Below, piece by piece: positions 17,229-26,281 of a stretch of 64,000 nt of DNA (its first letter is position 1; each line of letters begins with the position of its first letter). Source of the DNA: JAGPDB01 sp046331265. GTDB lineage: Bacteria > Actinomycetota > Acidimicrobiia > IMCC26256 > JAGPDB01. The notes below the pieces were generated by a model, which did not search any database, had not been told where the DNA came from, and saw nothing but the letters and a program-made list of their open reading frames with translations. Both the position numbers and the translations under genes were made by a program. The stretch covers positions 62,001 through 126,000 of the forward strand of contig JAXLRE010000004.1 in the NCBI GenBank assembly GCA_046331265.1. Direction: 5' to 3'.

Positions 17229-18686
17229 CTAAGCGTCAAAAACGTTTAGCAGCGCATCAATTATTCCATCAATAGTATGTTGACTAGCTTGCACGGTTGG
17301 TTCAATATTGTTTTCACGCATTGTTGATGTTGTGACAGGACCAATAGAAATTTTAACTGGAATTGTTTCAATCGATTCTTTTCCAAAAAGCTTTATCGAA
17401 TTTTCAACTGTTGATGAGCTGGCAAAAGTAATCGCATCTGCATATTTAACATGTTCTAACGTCTGCTCATCAACATTTGAAATTAACGTGTTATATACAT
17501 CAACATTTATTAGATCATAGCCTTTACTTGTGAGACCTACTTCTAAGGCATCTCTTACTTTGCTTGCTCTAAAGCATATGATTTTGTTTTGACTTTCGGC
17601 AGCATCTGGAAATAATTCGACTAATTCTTCTGCAACAAAAGTTTTAGGTACCATGTCAGCAACGATTCCATATTTTTTTAATTCTTCTGCTGTTGCTGAA
17701 CCAATTGCAGCAATTTTTATATTATTGAAATGTCTTGAATCGAGACCTAAATCAAAAAGGCGTTTCATTGTGATTTCTACACCATTTGTCGAAGTAAAAA
17801 TTACATGACTCGTATTTGCTATATCTGGTAGATCGAAATCTATTGGTTGTATTTCAATCGCTGAAGCTTCAATAACTTGTGCTCCTAATTGGTTTAATTT
17901 AATAGATATTTTGCTTTGCTGATCACGAGATCTTGTTACTACAATTTTTTTTCCAAACAACGGTTTGGTTTCAAACCATGAAAGTCCCATATCTGCCACT
18001 GGGCCAATAACAATTATTGATGGATTAACGGCGTAAGTCTCAGCTAGGTCACTTAACACGGTTTTAGAAATATTTTGTGATGGTAAAGTTCCTTCACGAA
18101 CAATAGCTACAGAGGTATTTGGATCTTTCCCGCCTGCAATTAATGCCTCAGCTATTTTGCCTCTATTACCAACACCCATTAGTACAACTAATGTGCCATC
18201 GATCTTGGCTAAGTTTTCCCATTTAACTTGTTCTTTTTCTTTTGCAGGATCTTCATGTCCTGTAACGACAGTAAAGTTTGTGGCCAATGCTCGTTGAGTT
18301 ACCGGTATACCAGCATATGCAGGAGCAGCAATTGCAGATGTAATACCTGGGACTATTTCAAAGTCGATATTATTTTCAATTAAATATTGGGCCTCTTCGC
18401 CGCCTCTGCCAAAAACAAAAGGGTCACCGCCTTTAAGCCTGACAACATGATCATACTTGTTTGCCAAATCTACAAGGCATTGATTTATTTCATCTTGAGT
18501 TAGGTCGACAAAACCTGGCCCTTTACCAGCCGAAACCATTTCTGCATTTTTAGGCACGTTTTTTAGTAGTTCACTATTAGCCAATCGATCATAAATAACA
18601 GCCTGTGTATTAGATAAAAGTTCTTTACCTTTAACAGTTATTAAACCTGGATCTCCTGGACCAGCGCCTACCAAATAGACAGTCAT
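17229..18686 (-). CDS. cobA-hemD: uroporphyrinogen-III C-methyltransferase / uroporphyrinogen-III synthase fusion
   Basis: This 485-residue fusion catalyses two steps of tetrapyrrole synthesis. Residues 1 to ~240 are a SAM uroporphyrinogen-III methyltransferase (CobA/SumT), with VYLVGAGPGDPGLITVKG at the N terminus, VVRLKGGDPFVFGRGGEE near 85 and VVLMGVGN later. Residues ~245-485 form uroporphyrinogen-III synthase (HemD), with the motif VIFTSTNGVE. The fusion closes the ring to uroporphyrinogen III and diverts part of it to precorrin-2/siroheme. It abuts hemC (1 bp), and sirC lies just upstream, giving a haem/siroheme operon. Confidence 0.95.
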   Translation of the reverse strand: MTVYLVGAGPGDPGLITVKGKELLSNTQAVIYDRLANSELLKNVPKNAEMVSAGKGPGFVDLTQDEINQCLVDLANKYDHVVRLKGGDPFVFGRGGEEAQYLIENNIDFEIVPGITSAIAAPAYAGIPVTQRALATNFTVVTGHEDPAKEKEQVKWENLAKIDGTLVVLMGVGNRGKIAEALIAGGKDPNTSVAIVREGTLPSQNISKTVLSDLAETYAVNPSIIVIGPVADMGLSWFETKPLFGKKIVVTRSRDQQSKISIKLNQLGAQVIEASAIEIQPIDFDLPDIANTSHVIFTSTNGVEITMKRLFDLGLDSRHFNNIKIAAIGSATAEELKKYGIVADMVPKTFVAEELVELFPDAAESQNKIICFRASKVRDALEVGLTSKGYDLINVDVYNTLISNVDEQTLEHVKYADAITFASSSTVENSIKLFGKESIETIPVKISIGPVTTSTMRENNIEPTVQASQHTIDGIIDALLNVFDA

Positions 18687-19574
18687 TTAAATCACCATCT
18701 CTAATATCTCTTGTCCACCTTTATTCTTTAAAAGGTCATCAGCAACTTCTTTACCTATTTGGGATGGATTACTGCCCTTAATTTCTGCGTGAGCAATAGT
18801 ACGGCCTCTTGGTTCAGCCAACATTACTCTTAACCAAAGGTTTTGAGAATCGATCGGAATCGCATACGCACCACATGGTATTGAACATCCGCCACCAAGT
18901 TCTGCTAAAAATGCTCTCTCAGCGTTCACACAATTGAATGCATCACGATTATTAATTTTATTTAAAATTTCTTTTGTATCTATGTCGTCTGATCTAGCTT
19001 CAACAGCTAAAGCACCTTGAGCTACTTGAGGCAACATTGTATGGATAGATAAAACTTCTGATACATGTTCAGTTAAACCGAGTCTTTGTAAAGCAACATT
19101 AGCTAAAACAATCGCATCAAAATCTTTAGCCTTACTTATTCTCGTTTCTATATTTCCTCTTAGTTCTCCGAACTGTAGATCAGGACGAAGCGCACATAGT
19201 TGAGCACGTCGACGAACAGCACCTGTTCCAATTCGAGCACCATATTTTAAATCTTCAAGAGTTGAACCAATTAATACGTCTCTAACATCACCGCGCACAG
19301 GAACTGCTACAAGTTCAAGACCCTCAGGCGTAATACTTGGCAGATCTTTCGCACTATGGCATGCAATATCAGCTTTATTTTCTAAAACAGCTACTTGTAC
19401 TTCTTTAACAAATGCGCCAGTACCTGCAAGTTGCGAAATTGAAACATCAAGATTTTTATCGCCACCAGTAGATACTTCAATGATTTCGTATTCACAATCA
19501 AGCATCTGACCAACAAAGTTCGCTTGCCATAAAGCTAATTTAGAACTACGAGATGCGATGCGAATTTTTTTCAC
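18687..19574 (-). CDS. hemC: porphobilinogen deaminase (hydroxymethylbilane synthase)
   Basis: HemC polymerises four porphobilinogens into hydroxymethylbilane. Family blocks are IRIASRSSKLALWQ at the N terminus, CHSAKDLPS, and RGNIETRISK. The dipyrromethane cofactor cysteine is in GGGCSIPCGAYA. A GTG at 19572-19574 places the start next to the conserved sequence; an upstream in-frame TTG at 19595 would overlap sirC by 14 bp and is the alternative. About 295 residues, normal for the family. It is placed between sirC-like and cobA-hemD genes. Confidence 0.95.
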   Translation of the reverse strand: MKKIRIASRSSKLALWQANFVGQMLDCEYEIIEVSTGGDKNLDVSISQLAGTGAFVKEVQVAVLENKADIACHSAKDLPSITPEGLELVAVPVRGDVRDVLIGSTLEDLKYGARIGTGAVRRRAQLCALRPDLQFGELRGNIETRISKAKDFDAIVLANVALQRLGLTEHVSEVLSIHTMLPQVAQGALAVEARSDDIDTKEILNKINNRDAFNCVNAERAFLAELGGGCSIPCGAYAIPIDSQNLWLRVMLAEPRGRTIAHAEIKGSNPSQIGKEVADDLLKNKGGQEILEMVI

Positions 19575-19581
19575 GAATGTT

Positions 19582-20259
19582 CTACTTTGAGACAAGTTGA
19601 CTCAAGGCTTCTTCAACCTTGGCACGAATATATTGTTTTACTTCATTTAGTCGATCATCTTTAACCATCTGAACAACCTCAAAATCAAAAGCAAAATCCC
19701 AACTTATATCTTCGCTAGAAATTCCTTCATTTCTTACACGTTCGCGTTCATCATTGACTAAAGAAATTAGTACTCCATATTCTGGGCCTAGTCGACCTTG
19801 CAAATATTTGCGCAACCATTTCGCAAAAGCAGGTGATTTGCCTGCAGTAGATATAGCAATAGTTACATCTCCTTGACGAACAGTTGACATTAAGATTGAA
19901 GAACAATTAACTGGATCATCAGCGCTGTTTACAAAAATATTTCTTTTCTCGCCAGCATTAAAAACATCATTATTAACTTGGTGATTATCTGTTGCGGTAG
20001 TCACAAAGAAAGCACCCTCTAAATCGTCTTCAACAAATTCTTTTTGTAAATAATTGATTGCACCTTTTGATGCGAGCCCTAAAACATGATCTGTTGCCTC
20101 AGGAGCAATAACAGTTATATTTTTTGCTCCACCAGCAATTAATCCGTCTATCTTTCGCGAAGCTATTTTTCCAGCACCGACTACCACTACTTTCCTATCG
20201 TCAAAAAGCAAGACAATAGGAAAACCATGTAAATCTGGTCGTATATTTTGGTTATTCAC
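19582..20259 (-). CDS. precorrin-2 dehydrogenase / sirohydrochlorin ferrochelatase-like (SirC/CysG-B)
   Basis: This 225-residue protein resembles the NAD-dependent half of siroheme synthase, which oxidises precorrin-2 to sirohydrochlorin and may insert iron. It starts with DLHGFPIVLLFDDRKVVVVGAGKIASRKIDGLIAGGA, broken by the typical Rossmann GxGxxxxxK pattern. Further blocks are FVTTATDNHQVN, FVNSADDPVNCSSI and IAISTAGKSPAFAKWLR. With the CobA domain of the next-but-one gene it makes a complete siroheme branch. GTG start. Confidence 0.9.
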   Translation of the reverse strand: MNNQNIRPDLHGFPIVLLFDDRKVVVVGAGKIASRKIDGLIAGGAKNITVIAPEATDHVLGLASKGAINYLQKEFVEDDLEGAFFVTTATDNHQVNNDVFNAGEKRNIFVNSADDPVNCSSILMSTVRQGDVTIAISTAGKSPAFAKWLRKYLQGRLGPEYGVLISLVNDERERVRNEGISSEDISWDFAFDFEVVQMVKDDRLNEVKQYIRAKVEEALSQLVSK

Positions 20260-20311
20260 GCTTTATAGGCTAATAATTTGGGCCAAAATTATTCGAAATA
20301 AAGAACATTTT

Positions 20312-21811
20312 TTATTCAATATTTGATATTGCTGATCTCAATGACTTCCTCAAAGGTCGAGAACTAGCGTTAATAGTTAAATCTCCATCAAATATAAATT
20401 TGCTCGGTATTTTATATCGAGCTATTTTTTCTCCACAAAAGTCGCGTAACACCTTCTCAAGTTCTCGTTTATCCTTAGGATCACTGTCTTTAGAAATTGC
20501 ATTTGAACTTATATATGCAACTACCACTTCGCCAGTTTCATCACTGGATGCGCCAACAACACTTACTTGATCGACCATTCCATGTTCCAACAAAACAGAT
20601 TCAACTTCAGAAGGATATACACTAAATCCACTAACAACGATCACATCACTTGTTCTGTCTATTAACGTTATGTTGCCTTCTTGATCTTTTACACCAACAT
20701 CACCCGTATAAAGCCATCCATTAGGATCTAAGGCAGCATTCGTAGCATCAACTTCTCCAAAGTAACCGGCAAAGACATTGTCGCCACGAATTACAATTTC
20801 TCCGATATCACCATCGATAGATGCAGAACCACTAGCATCGCGGATTTCAATTTCAATTCCATCTAGAACTTCGCCAATGTCACCTTCTGATTTTGGCGAA
20901 GATGTAAAACTAATCATCGGGCTCGCTTCTGTCAGTCCATATCCTTCAGCAATTGAAAAACCAAAACGCTCATAAAATTTTTCCCTAATTTCGTTTCTTA
21001 ATGGCGCACCAGCACTTAGAAATAATCTGACTTTAGAAAATGAATCTATAGTTATGTTGAAATTATCAACAAATGCACTATACAATGCAGGCACTCCAGG
21101 AACAATCGTAATTTCATTAGAGTAAATAATCTTTGATAACTCAAATGCATCAAAGCTTCTAACTACTACTAATTGAGATCCACAAGCCATTGCTAATGAA
21201 CAAACAACGTTTAATCCAAAAACATGATTCATAGGCATTACTGCAAGAACAATATCTTTTTCATTTAAATTTAGATTTGGAATTTTTTGCGCTTGGTGAA
21301 TATTGGAAGAAATAGATTTATGAGTAAGCATTGCAGGCCTTGAGCCAAAGCTAGAACTTGAAGTCATAAACATAACTGCAATGTCTGAATCTTTTCTGTC
21401 AACTATTTCCGTTTGATCTAATTTCTTATAGGATCTCCATGCATGTGAATTAAATTCAATACAAGTTAACGTTTCTTTATATGCGCCAGGAACTTTTTCG
21501 ATCGATGAAGTAAGTACCAATTTTGGTCTTACCAGAGCTATGTCTCTAGCTAATTCTGATTCATTAGAAAAAGGATCAAGAGGCACCGCAATAGCCCCAC
21601 AAGCCAAAATTGCTAAGTACGAAATGATGAATTCAAGTGAGTTATTAGCGATAATTACAGCCCTGTCACCAGGTTTTATCTCTAAATCGTTTTGTAGGCC
21701 ACTGGCTATAGAGAGACAATACTTTTTTACCTGCTCATATGTGAGTTTGTCTTTGCCATCTTTAATACAAATCGATTTTGAATCTGTGATCAGCTCATTT
21801 ATTAAATTCAT
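20312..21811 (-). CDS. AMP-binding acyl-CoA synthetase-like protein with altered catalytic motifs
   Basis: This 499-residue protein has the ANL (acyl-CoA ligase) fold. Motif A5 is GYGLTEASPM, A7 is WLYTGDVGVKD, and A8 is DRTSDVIVVSGFSVYPSEVE. The usual Gly-rich A3 loop is replaced by TSSSSFGSRPAMLTH (150-164), with no glycines at the canonical places and Arg158 where Lys is normal. The A10 catalytic lysine position reads NASSRPLRKSLR, with Arg485 instead of Lys. Fatty-acid activation is the default role, but these changes suggest lowered or altered activity. It lies 52 bp upstream of the siroheme gene on the same strand. Confidence 0.85.
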   Translation of the reverse strand: MNLINELITDSKSICIKDGKDKLTYEQVKKYCLSIASGLQNDLEIKPGDRAVIIANNSLEFIISYLAILACGAIAVPLDPFSNESELARDIALVRPKLVLTSSIEKVPGAYKETLTCIEFNSHAWRSYKKLDQTEIVDRKDSDIAVMFMTSSSSFGSRPAMLTHKSISSNIHQAQKIPNLNLNEKDIVLAVMPMNHVFGLNVVCSLAMACGSQLVVVRSFDAFELSKIIYSNEITIVPGVPALYSAFVDNFNITIDSFSKVRLFLSAGAPLRNEIREKFYERFGFSIAEGYGLTEASPMISFTSSPKSEGDIGEVLDGIEIEIRDASGSASIDGDIGEIVIRGDNVFAGYFGEVDATNAALDPNGWLYTGDVGVKDQEGNITLIDRTSDVIVVSGFSVYPSEVESVLLEHGMVDQVSVVGASSDETGEVVVAYISSNAISKDSDPKDKRELEKVLRDFCGEKIARYKIPSKFIFDGDLTINASSRPLRKSLRSAISNIE

Positions 21812-21944
21812 AAGTCAATTAAAGCGTAGCTTGTAAATATGGCTTATTCGTTAAATTCGCGATACAAAAAGTATAGATATGCCAAAAGACCTATTTTCCT
21901 CTTAGGGGCTTAAGGTTTAGGTATACCTAGCCGACAAAAACTTT

Positions 21945-22613
21945 ATGTTTGGGGCCGTAAAGTCAAGAACAATATTGTTCAAGCTGATCAGTACATGTTT
22001 TTTAATGACATTTATTTTCATCAGCTCGACTACAACCACGGCATTTTCATCAACAAAAGTTAGCGTCTACAAAAACGGAACAGTTGATAGTGCCGCTGAA
22101 CAAGATTTTCTTAATCGCACAAATGCGTTACGCGCCTCATTAGGTTTAGGAGCTTTAAAAGTTAATGGAGAACTATTAACTAAAGCTAGAAATTGGAGTC
22201 AAACACAAGCTGACTCTGGAACAATTTTCCACTCGACACTTACAAATGGAGTAACACAAAATTGGCATCGTTTAGGTGAGAACGTTGGAATGGGTCCAGA
22301 TGTAGCATCTATTCATGATGCGTTGGTCAGATCTCCGCGACACTATGAGAACTTAGCTGATCCAGGTTTTACTGACGTAGGTATAGGTGTTGTTAGACAA
22401 GGCGATGTTATTTATGTAACACAAGTTTTTATGGAATTAATGCCAGTAAATTCTCAACCTGCAACAACACCAGCTAAAAGCACACCTAGTAAAGCTCCAG
22501 CAAATGCATCATCTGCTTTGCCTGCACAGCCAGTTGCAGAAGCTGCTCCACTTAAAACTGCTTCAGAAGAGTTAAGTGCGATTGTTAAAAAGATAAGCGC
22601 ACTCGAAGCTTAA
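21945..22613 (+). CDS. secreted CAP-domain (SCP/PR1) protein
   Basis: This 222-residue protein has an N-terminal signal peptide (hydrophobic stretch about residues 13-34) and a CAP domain (about 48-165). Family features are FLNRTNALRASLGLGAL, the histidine of IFHSTL, LGENVGMG, and SPRHYENLADPGFTDVGIGV. The tail is Ala/Pro/Ser-rich (about 170-205) and ends in a short helix. Bacterial CAP proteins are extracellular, often of unknown biochemical role. The start codon is taken at 21945; its ribosome-binding site is not obvious, though GGGG follows at codon 3. Confidence 0.88.
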   Translation: MFGAVKSRTILFKLISTCFLMTFIFISSTTTTAFSSTKVSVYKNGTVDSAAEQDFLNRTNALRASLGLGALKVNGELLTKARNWSQTQADSGTIFHSTLTNGVTQNWHRLGENVGMGPDVASIHDALVRSPRHYENLADPGFTDVGIGVVRQGDVIYVTQVFMELMPVNSQPATTPAKSTPSKAPANASSALPAQPVAEAAPLKTASEELSAIVKKISALEA

Positions 22614-22616
22614 AAT

Positions 22617-22709
22617 TTATCCACCTACATGGAAATATAATTTCGCAACACCTGCAATAATAATTAAAAGCATGCATGCAGCCAAACATAGTGTCACCCA
22701 AGAACGCAT
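22617..22709 (-). CDS. possible 30-residue single-helix membrane microprotein
   Basis: A short reading frame on the minus strand encodes a 30-residue peptide starting MRSWVTLCLAACMLL and ending YFHVGG, with one uninterrupted transmembrane helix. It begins 16 bp after the stop of the SAM-hydrolase gene on the same strand and ends 4 bp from the stop of the CAP gene on the other strand, so it fills the gap exactly. No clear Shine-Dalgarno is seen. The even hydrophobic run and placement favour a real gene, but chance cannot be excluded at this length. Confidence 0.35.
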   Translation of the reverse strand: MRSWVTLCLAACMLLIIIAGVAKLYFHVGG

Positions 22710-22724
22710 GAAATAATTTTAGTT

Positions 22725-24269
22725 TTATTGGTTATTAGGATTCGTATCACCAGTATTTTCTTCTTCAGCAGGACCTTTGAATAAATCAAATACATTCTCT
22801 GGTAAGCCTGATCCTGGAACAGTTTCTTTATCTGGTGTTGGATTTTGCGTATAAGTTGGAGTTGGATCCGGCGCTGGCGCTTGAGGCTGCTCAACAGGAG
22901 GAGGAAAATACGAAGCTGGAGTATCCGGAACAGGTTGTTGTGGAGGAACTGGCTGCACTGGAGCTTGCGGTGTTGGATTTTGCGCATAAGTTAGAGTTGG
23001 ATCCGGCGCTGGCGCTTGAGGCTGTTGCTGGGCCTGTGGTTCACGCGCAAAAGGATCAGAAGAAACTTGTGGTGTTTCACTTTGTTGCGGTGCAACAGGT
23101 GATGGTTGAGCCCAAGCCGGTGGTGCTATAGGTACTTGAGGTTGACCAGCTTGTGTCTGCGACTGTGGTTCACGCGCAAAAGGATCAGCACCAATTTGTA
23201 TAGATGAATTTTGAGTTTCGTTATTTTGCACGGGGGCCATTGATCCAAAATTCTCTACATTTTGTACAGGAGGATTTTGTGGAACTTGAGGAATTGGATT
23301 AACAGGTGCTTGAGGTGGCATTTGAGTTTGCACCGGTGGTTGCGCAAGTGGCTGTACTGGATTTTGAACAGGTACACTTTGCATTCCAGAATCAGCATCA
23401 GAATTTTGATTACTTACATATTCTTCAGCAGGAATATCCCGTCCAGTTATTGTTGAGCCTTGTGGCAAAATCGCAACAGCTTTTCCTTCTTTAAGATCTA
23501 ATTCTCTAGCTGCATTATCGAGGTTTTTGACAATAGATATCATGCCAGTTGAATCAATAAGAATTCCGAGCTGAGAAATCGCTAGATCTGCATAACGTTC
23601 AACATATTTTGCCATATAGTCATTGTTGTTTACTCTGACAGAAACAGTGTCGCCAATATTTACATTTTTCGATTGTAATTCTTCAGGTGTAATATTTATT
23701 TGAGTATTGCCAAATCTATCTACCGACCAAACTTCTCCTAAAAATGCTCCACCTTCATCATGTCGAGATAGTTGCAACATGCCAGGAACAAGTTGTTCGA
23801 GCGGAACAACAGGACCCAGTTCACCAATATCTGTACCTGCAGCAAGAACACCCGCAGCTGGAGCCAAAATGTCTCTCGCAGCAAAAACTTTTCCGGGAGC
23901 TTCTATTTGAAACTCTGGATTAGAAATATGAATGACACGTTTTGGTTCACCAATAAGTTGTGCAGCTGGAGCCAAAATACCGTTGTCAGGTCCAATCAAA
24001 ATACCTTGTTCCATTTCAACAGCTATATATCTTTGGTCTCTAGGTGAACCTGGATCAATAGCAGCTAGAACAATTCCGTTTGGTAAAAATTGAATTGCAC
24101 GCGTTAAGGCAAGCGCACCTGCTCTTACATCAAAAGGAGCAATGTCATGAGTTATGTCGAAAATATTCACATTTGGAGCTTGCTGATAAATTATTGCCTT
24201 ACATACTCCTACAGATTCGTCGTTGGTCCCCATGTCCGACAAAAAAGATATAACTTCATATTTAGCCAT
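22725..24269 (-). CDS. SAM hydroxide adenosyltransferase (DUF62 SAM hydrolase) with Pro/Gln-rich tail
   Basis: Residues 1 to ~265 form a DUF62-family enzyme, which hydrolyses S-adenosylmethionine to adenosine and methionine. Evidence: FLSDMGTNDESVGVCKA near the N terminus, the FDITHDIAPFDVRAGAL block, AAIDPGSP, ILIGPDNGIL, and WSVDRFGNTQINI. Residues ~280-514 are a low-complexity Pro/Gln/Ala tail with internal repeats: DPFAREPQ occurs twice, and QAPAPDPT-x-TY-x-QNPTP occurs twice. Normal family members stop near 270 residues, so the tail is an add-on. The start has an AAAGG sequence upstream. No signal peptide is seen, so the enzyme is probably cytosolic. Confidence 0.88.
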   Translation of the reverse strand: MAKYEVISFLSDMGTNDESVGVCKAIIYQQAPNVNIFDITHDIAPFDVRAGALALTRAIQFLPNGIVLAAIDPGSPRDQRYIAVEMEQGILIGPDNGILAPAAQLIGEPKRVIHISNPEFQIEAPGKVFAARDILAPAAGVLAAGTDIGELGPVVPLEQLVPGMLQLSRHDEGGAFLGEVWSVDRFGNTQINITPEELQSKNVNIGDTVSVRVNNNDYMAKYVERYADLAISQLGILIDSTGMISIVKNLDNAARELDLKEGKAVAILPQGSTITGRDIPAEEYVSNQNSDADSGMQSVPVQNPVQPLAQPPVQTQMPPQAPVNPIPQVPQNPPVQNVENFGSMAPVQNNETQNSSIQIGADPFAREPQSQTQAGQPQVPIAPPAWAQPSPVAPQQSETPQVSSDPFAREPQAQQQPQAPAPDPTLTYAQNPTPQAPVQPVPPQQPVPDTPASYFPPPVEQPQAPAPDPTPTYTQNPTPDKETVPGSGLPENVFDLFKGPAEEENTGDTNPNNQ

Positions 24270-24411
24270 TATTACAACCTTTAAATTTCGATAACCACTA
24301 TCCTAGATTTATCGTCTTAGATACCTAGAAACTAAGGAAGTTTCGAGAGTTTTTCACAAGTTGTTGTATAAATTTTCACAATATTTAGCTAAAGCCACGA
24401 AAAGTGTTCGC

Positions 24412-25284
24412 TTATTCGAAGTAGCTTCTTGCAAAATCAGCAATTACTTCATAATGGCTAGAAGGCCTGTTCAAACTTAATGGTACAGCTAAAGCACTTG
24501 GTTCCGGAACAGAGGCAACCGCAACTGCAACGGAATCAAGCGATGTGAATGCAACAGTCGGATAACCTGCTGTTAATGCAGCTCCAGCAAAAATATGATC
24601 TGCAACAACTAGATCAGGTCGAGGAAGATGAAAAATTAAGTCATCTGCAACTTTTGCATCATCGGTAGCAAGTAGAGAATTTTTATCGGTAACAACTCCA
24701 ACTTGACCGCACCAAGTTAGTTGTCGATCCTTTCTTCCATCTGCAACAAATGAACTTGTATTGTCATAAGAATATAAGATTTCTGCACCGCATTCTTGTG
24801 AAAGTCTGGTTAACTCAATCATCAAAGGCAACATAGAAGCTGGACGAGAAGATGCAAAAATTATTTTTGCTTGCTTTTTTGCAGCAGAAGAAATTTTTTC
24901 AAATGCTTCATCCAACGCAATCATTGTTAACTCTAAATCGATATTGACAACAGGTCGTGAAGTATCAGTACCAAATACTTCTTCTAAGCATTCTTCAATT
25001 GCGCCAGCATCTAATGCGTGAAGTAGATATTTTGCAGATATACCCATTGTTGATTGAGGCTCGCGACGTGCGAGTTGACCAATAGAGTCACGAAATATTT
25101 GTGTAGATACAGATGCACGTGAGCCAGACAAACCTAATTTTTTTAGTTGTTGTTCAAACGTCAATGAATCGATATCAGGACGAATCGTTAAAGATCCCGC
25201 TTGTCGTAACGGGCGTAAAATTCTTTTCGGTCTACGTTTAAATCTAAAACGTGCCGGTCCTGGTACAAATCGATGCTCTTCCAT
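24412..25284 (-). CDS. conserved-looking hypothetical protein
   Basis: This is a 290-residue soluble protein I cannot assign. The N terminus is very basic (RFRFKRRPKRILRPLR). The rest has alternating helix/strand character with Ser/Ala-rich turns such as IIFASSRPASMLPLM and PDLVVADHIFAGAALTAGY, suggesting a Rossmann-like alpha/beta fold. There is no signal peptide or membrane helix. It stands alone between the SAM-hydrolase gene (142 bp gap) and proC (42 bp gap) on the same strand. Function unknown. Confidence 0.75.
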   Translation of the reverse strand: MEEHRFVPGPARFRFKRRPKRILRPLRQAGSLTIRPDIDSLTFEQQLKKLGLSGSRASVSTQIFRDSIGQLARREPQSTMGISAKYLLHALDAGAIEECLEEVFGTDTSRPVVNIDLELTMIALDEAFEKISSAAKKQAKIIFASSRPASMLPLMIELTRLSQECGAEILYSYDNTSSFVADGRKDRQLTWCGQVGVVTDKNSLLATDDAKVADDLIFHLPRPDLVVADHIFAGAALTAGYPTVAFTSLDSVAVAVASVPEPSALAVPLSLNRPSSHYEVIADFARSYFE

Positions 25285-25326
25285 ATTTTGTCTTTGTATA
25301 CTAGCTTTCCGTAAAGAAAAGGGCGA

Positions 25327-26127
25327 TTACTGGTTATTTAACTGCTCGGCCCTAATGGTTGCAGCCTTTAGAGCTGACTCAACAATTTCAGTAAAATTAG
25401 CCTCTTGAAATGACGTCAACGCTGCTTGGGTTGTTCCACCAGGTGAAGTAACTTGCTCGCGTAAAGATGAAAAACTTACATCTTCATTTGAGACTGCATC
25501 TGCTGATTTAAGAGTTTGCGCCACTAGTGAACGAGCAATGTTTTCATCTAAACCGTTTTTTATCGCAAATTTTTCTAACTCTTCTGAGAGCAAAAAATAA
25601 TATGCTGGACCACTACCAGATACCGCTGTTATTAAGTTCATTTGTTTTTCGTCTACTTCAAAAACTTTTCCTACGGATTCAAGTATTTGAATTGATTTAG
25701 TTCTTATGTCGCTCGATGCGTCTCCTGTAAAGCAAACTGCTGTCGCACTTTGTTTTTGTGAAGCTCCAAGATTTGGCATTGCTCTTATAACAGTTATTTC
25801 ATTTGATACTGATTTTATTGATTCAATTGCTAGACCTGCTGCTATTGAAATAAATGTTTTTGTTTGAGGAAAAATTGTAAAGGCTTGTTCAACAACTTCT
25901 TTAACATCTTTTGGTTTTACGGCAATAAGAAATATATCTTCATTACTTAGTTCAATTTTTTTAGATAACTCTTCGAGAGTTGTAAAAGCTTTTACCTGTA
26001 ACTCTTCGCTGGCTTTTTTGTTTTCCTCATTTTTTTCTACAACAAAAATAGAATCAAAATTAGATGCTTTTAACCCGCTGACAAATGAACGGCCCATGTT
26101 GCCGCCACCGATTATTACGATATTCAT
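25327..26127 (-). CDS. proC: pyrroline-5-carboxylate reductase
   Basis: ProC reduces pyrroline-5-carboxylate to proline with NAD(P)H. The 266-residue protein starts with the dinucleotide-binding motif IVIIGGGNMGRSF. It also has FLIAVKPKDV, the ITVIRAMPNLGA block, and the C-terminal signature VTSPGGTTQAAL preceded by LREQ. Length and motif order are normal. It is preceded by a 154-bp gap that contains a TATAAT box and a structured element (26155-26211), a possible leader. Confidence 0.95.
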   Translation of the reverse strand: MNIVIIGGGNMGRSFVSGLKASNFDSIFVVEKNEENKKASEELQVKAFTTLEELSKKIELSNEDIFLIAVKPKDVKEVVEQAFTIFPQTKTFISIAAGLAIESIKSVSNEITVIRAMPNLGASQKQSATAVCFTGDASSDIRTKSIQILESVGKVFEVDEKQMNLITAVSGSGPAYYFLLSEELEKFAIKNGLDENIARSLVAQTLKSADAVSNEDVSFSSLREQVTSPGGTTQAALTSFQEANFTEIVESALKAATIRAEQLNNQ

Positions 26128-26154
26128 TGCGATGAGATTAGCATGCTTAAATGT

Positions 26155-26211
26155 AACGAAAACCCGCGACCTTCAGGCTTCCCCGACCAAAAGGTCTACA
26201 GGTTTTTCGTT
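26155..26211 (-). promoter_or_regulatory. structured element in the proC leader (possible cis-regulatory RNA)
   Basis: On the minus strand the sequence folds as an outer stem of AACGAAAA with TTTTCGTT (plus a CC/GG extension after a mismatch). It encloses a perfect GACC-TTTT-GGTC hairpin (26185-26196) and a short CC-TGAA-GG hairpin. A TATAAT hexamer lies upstream at 26260-26265. It ends 28 nt before the proC ATG. No poly-U follows, so it is not a simple terminator. I could not match it to a known riboswitch class. Confidence 0.45.
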
Positions 26212-26281
26212 AATGCCACTGTATGAATACAGTAAAATCAATATACCATTATTTGCAATATTATACAAGATAAGAAAATAT

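Noticed and set aside
22835..23494. Plus-strand frames opposite the Pro/Gln tail
   Set aside because: They mirror the repetitive tail of the SAM hydrolase gene and have only low-complexity sequence.
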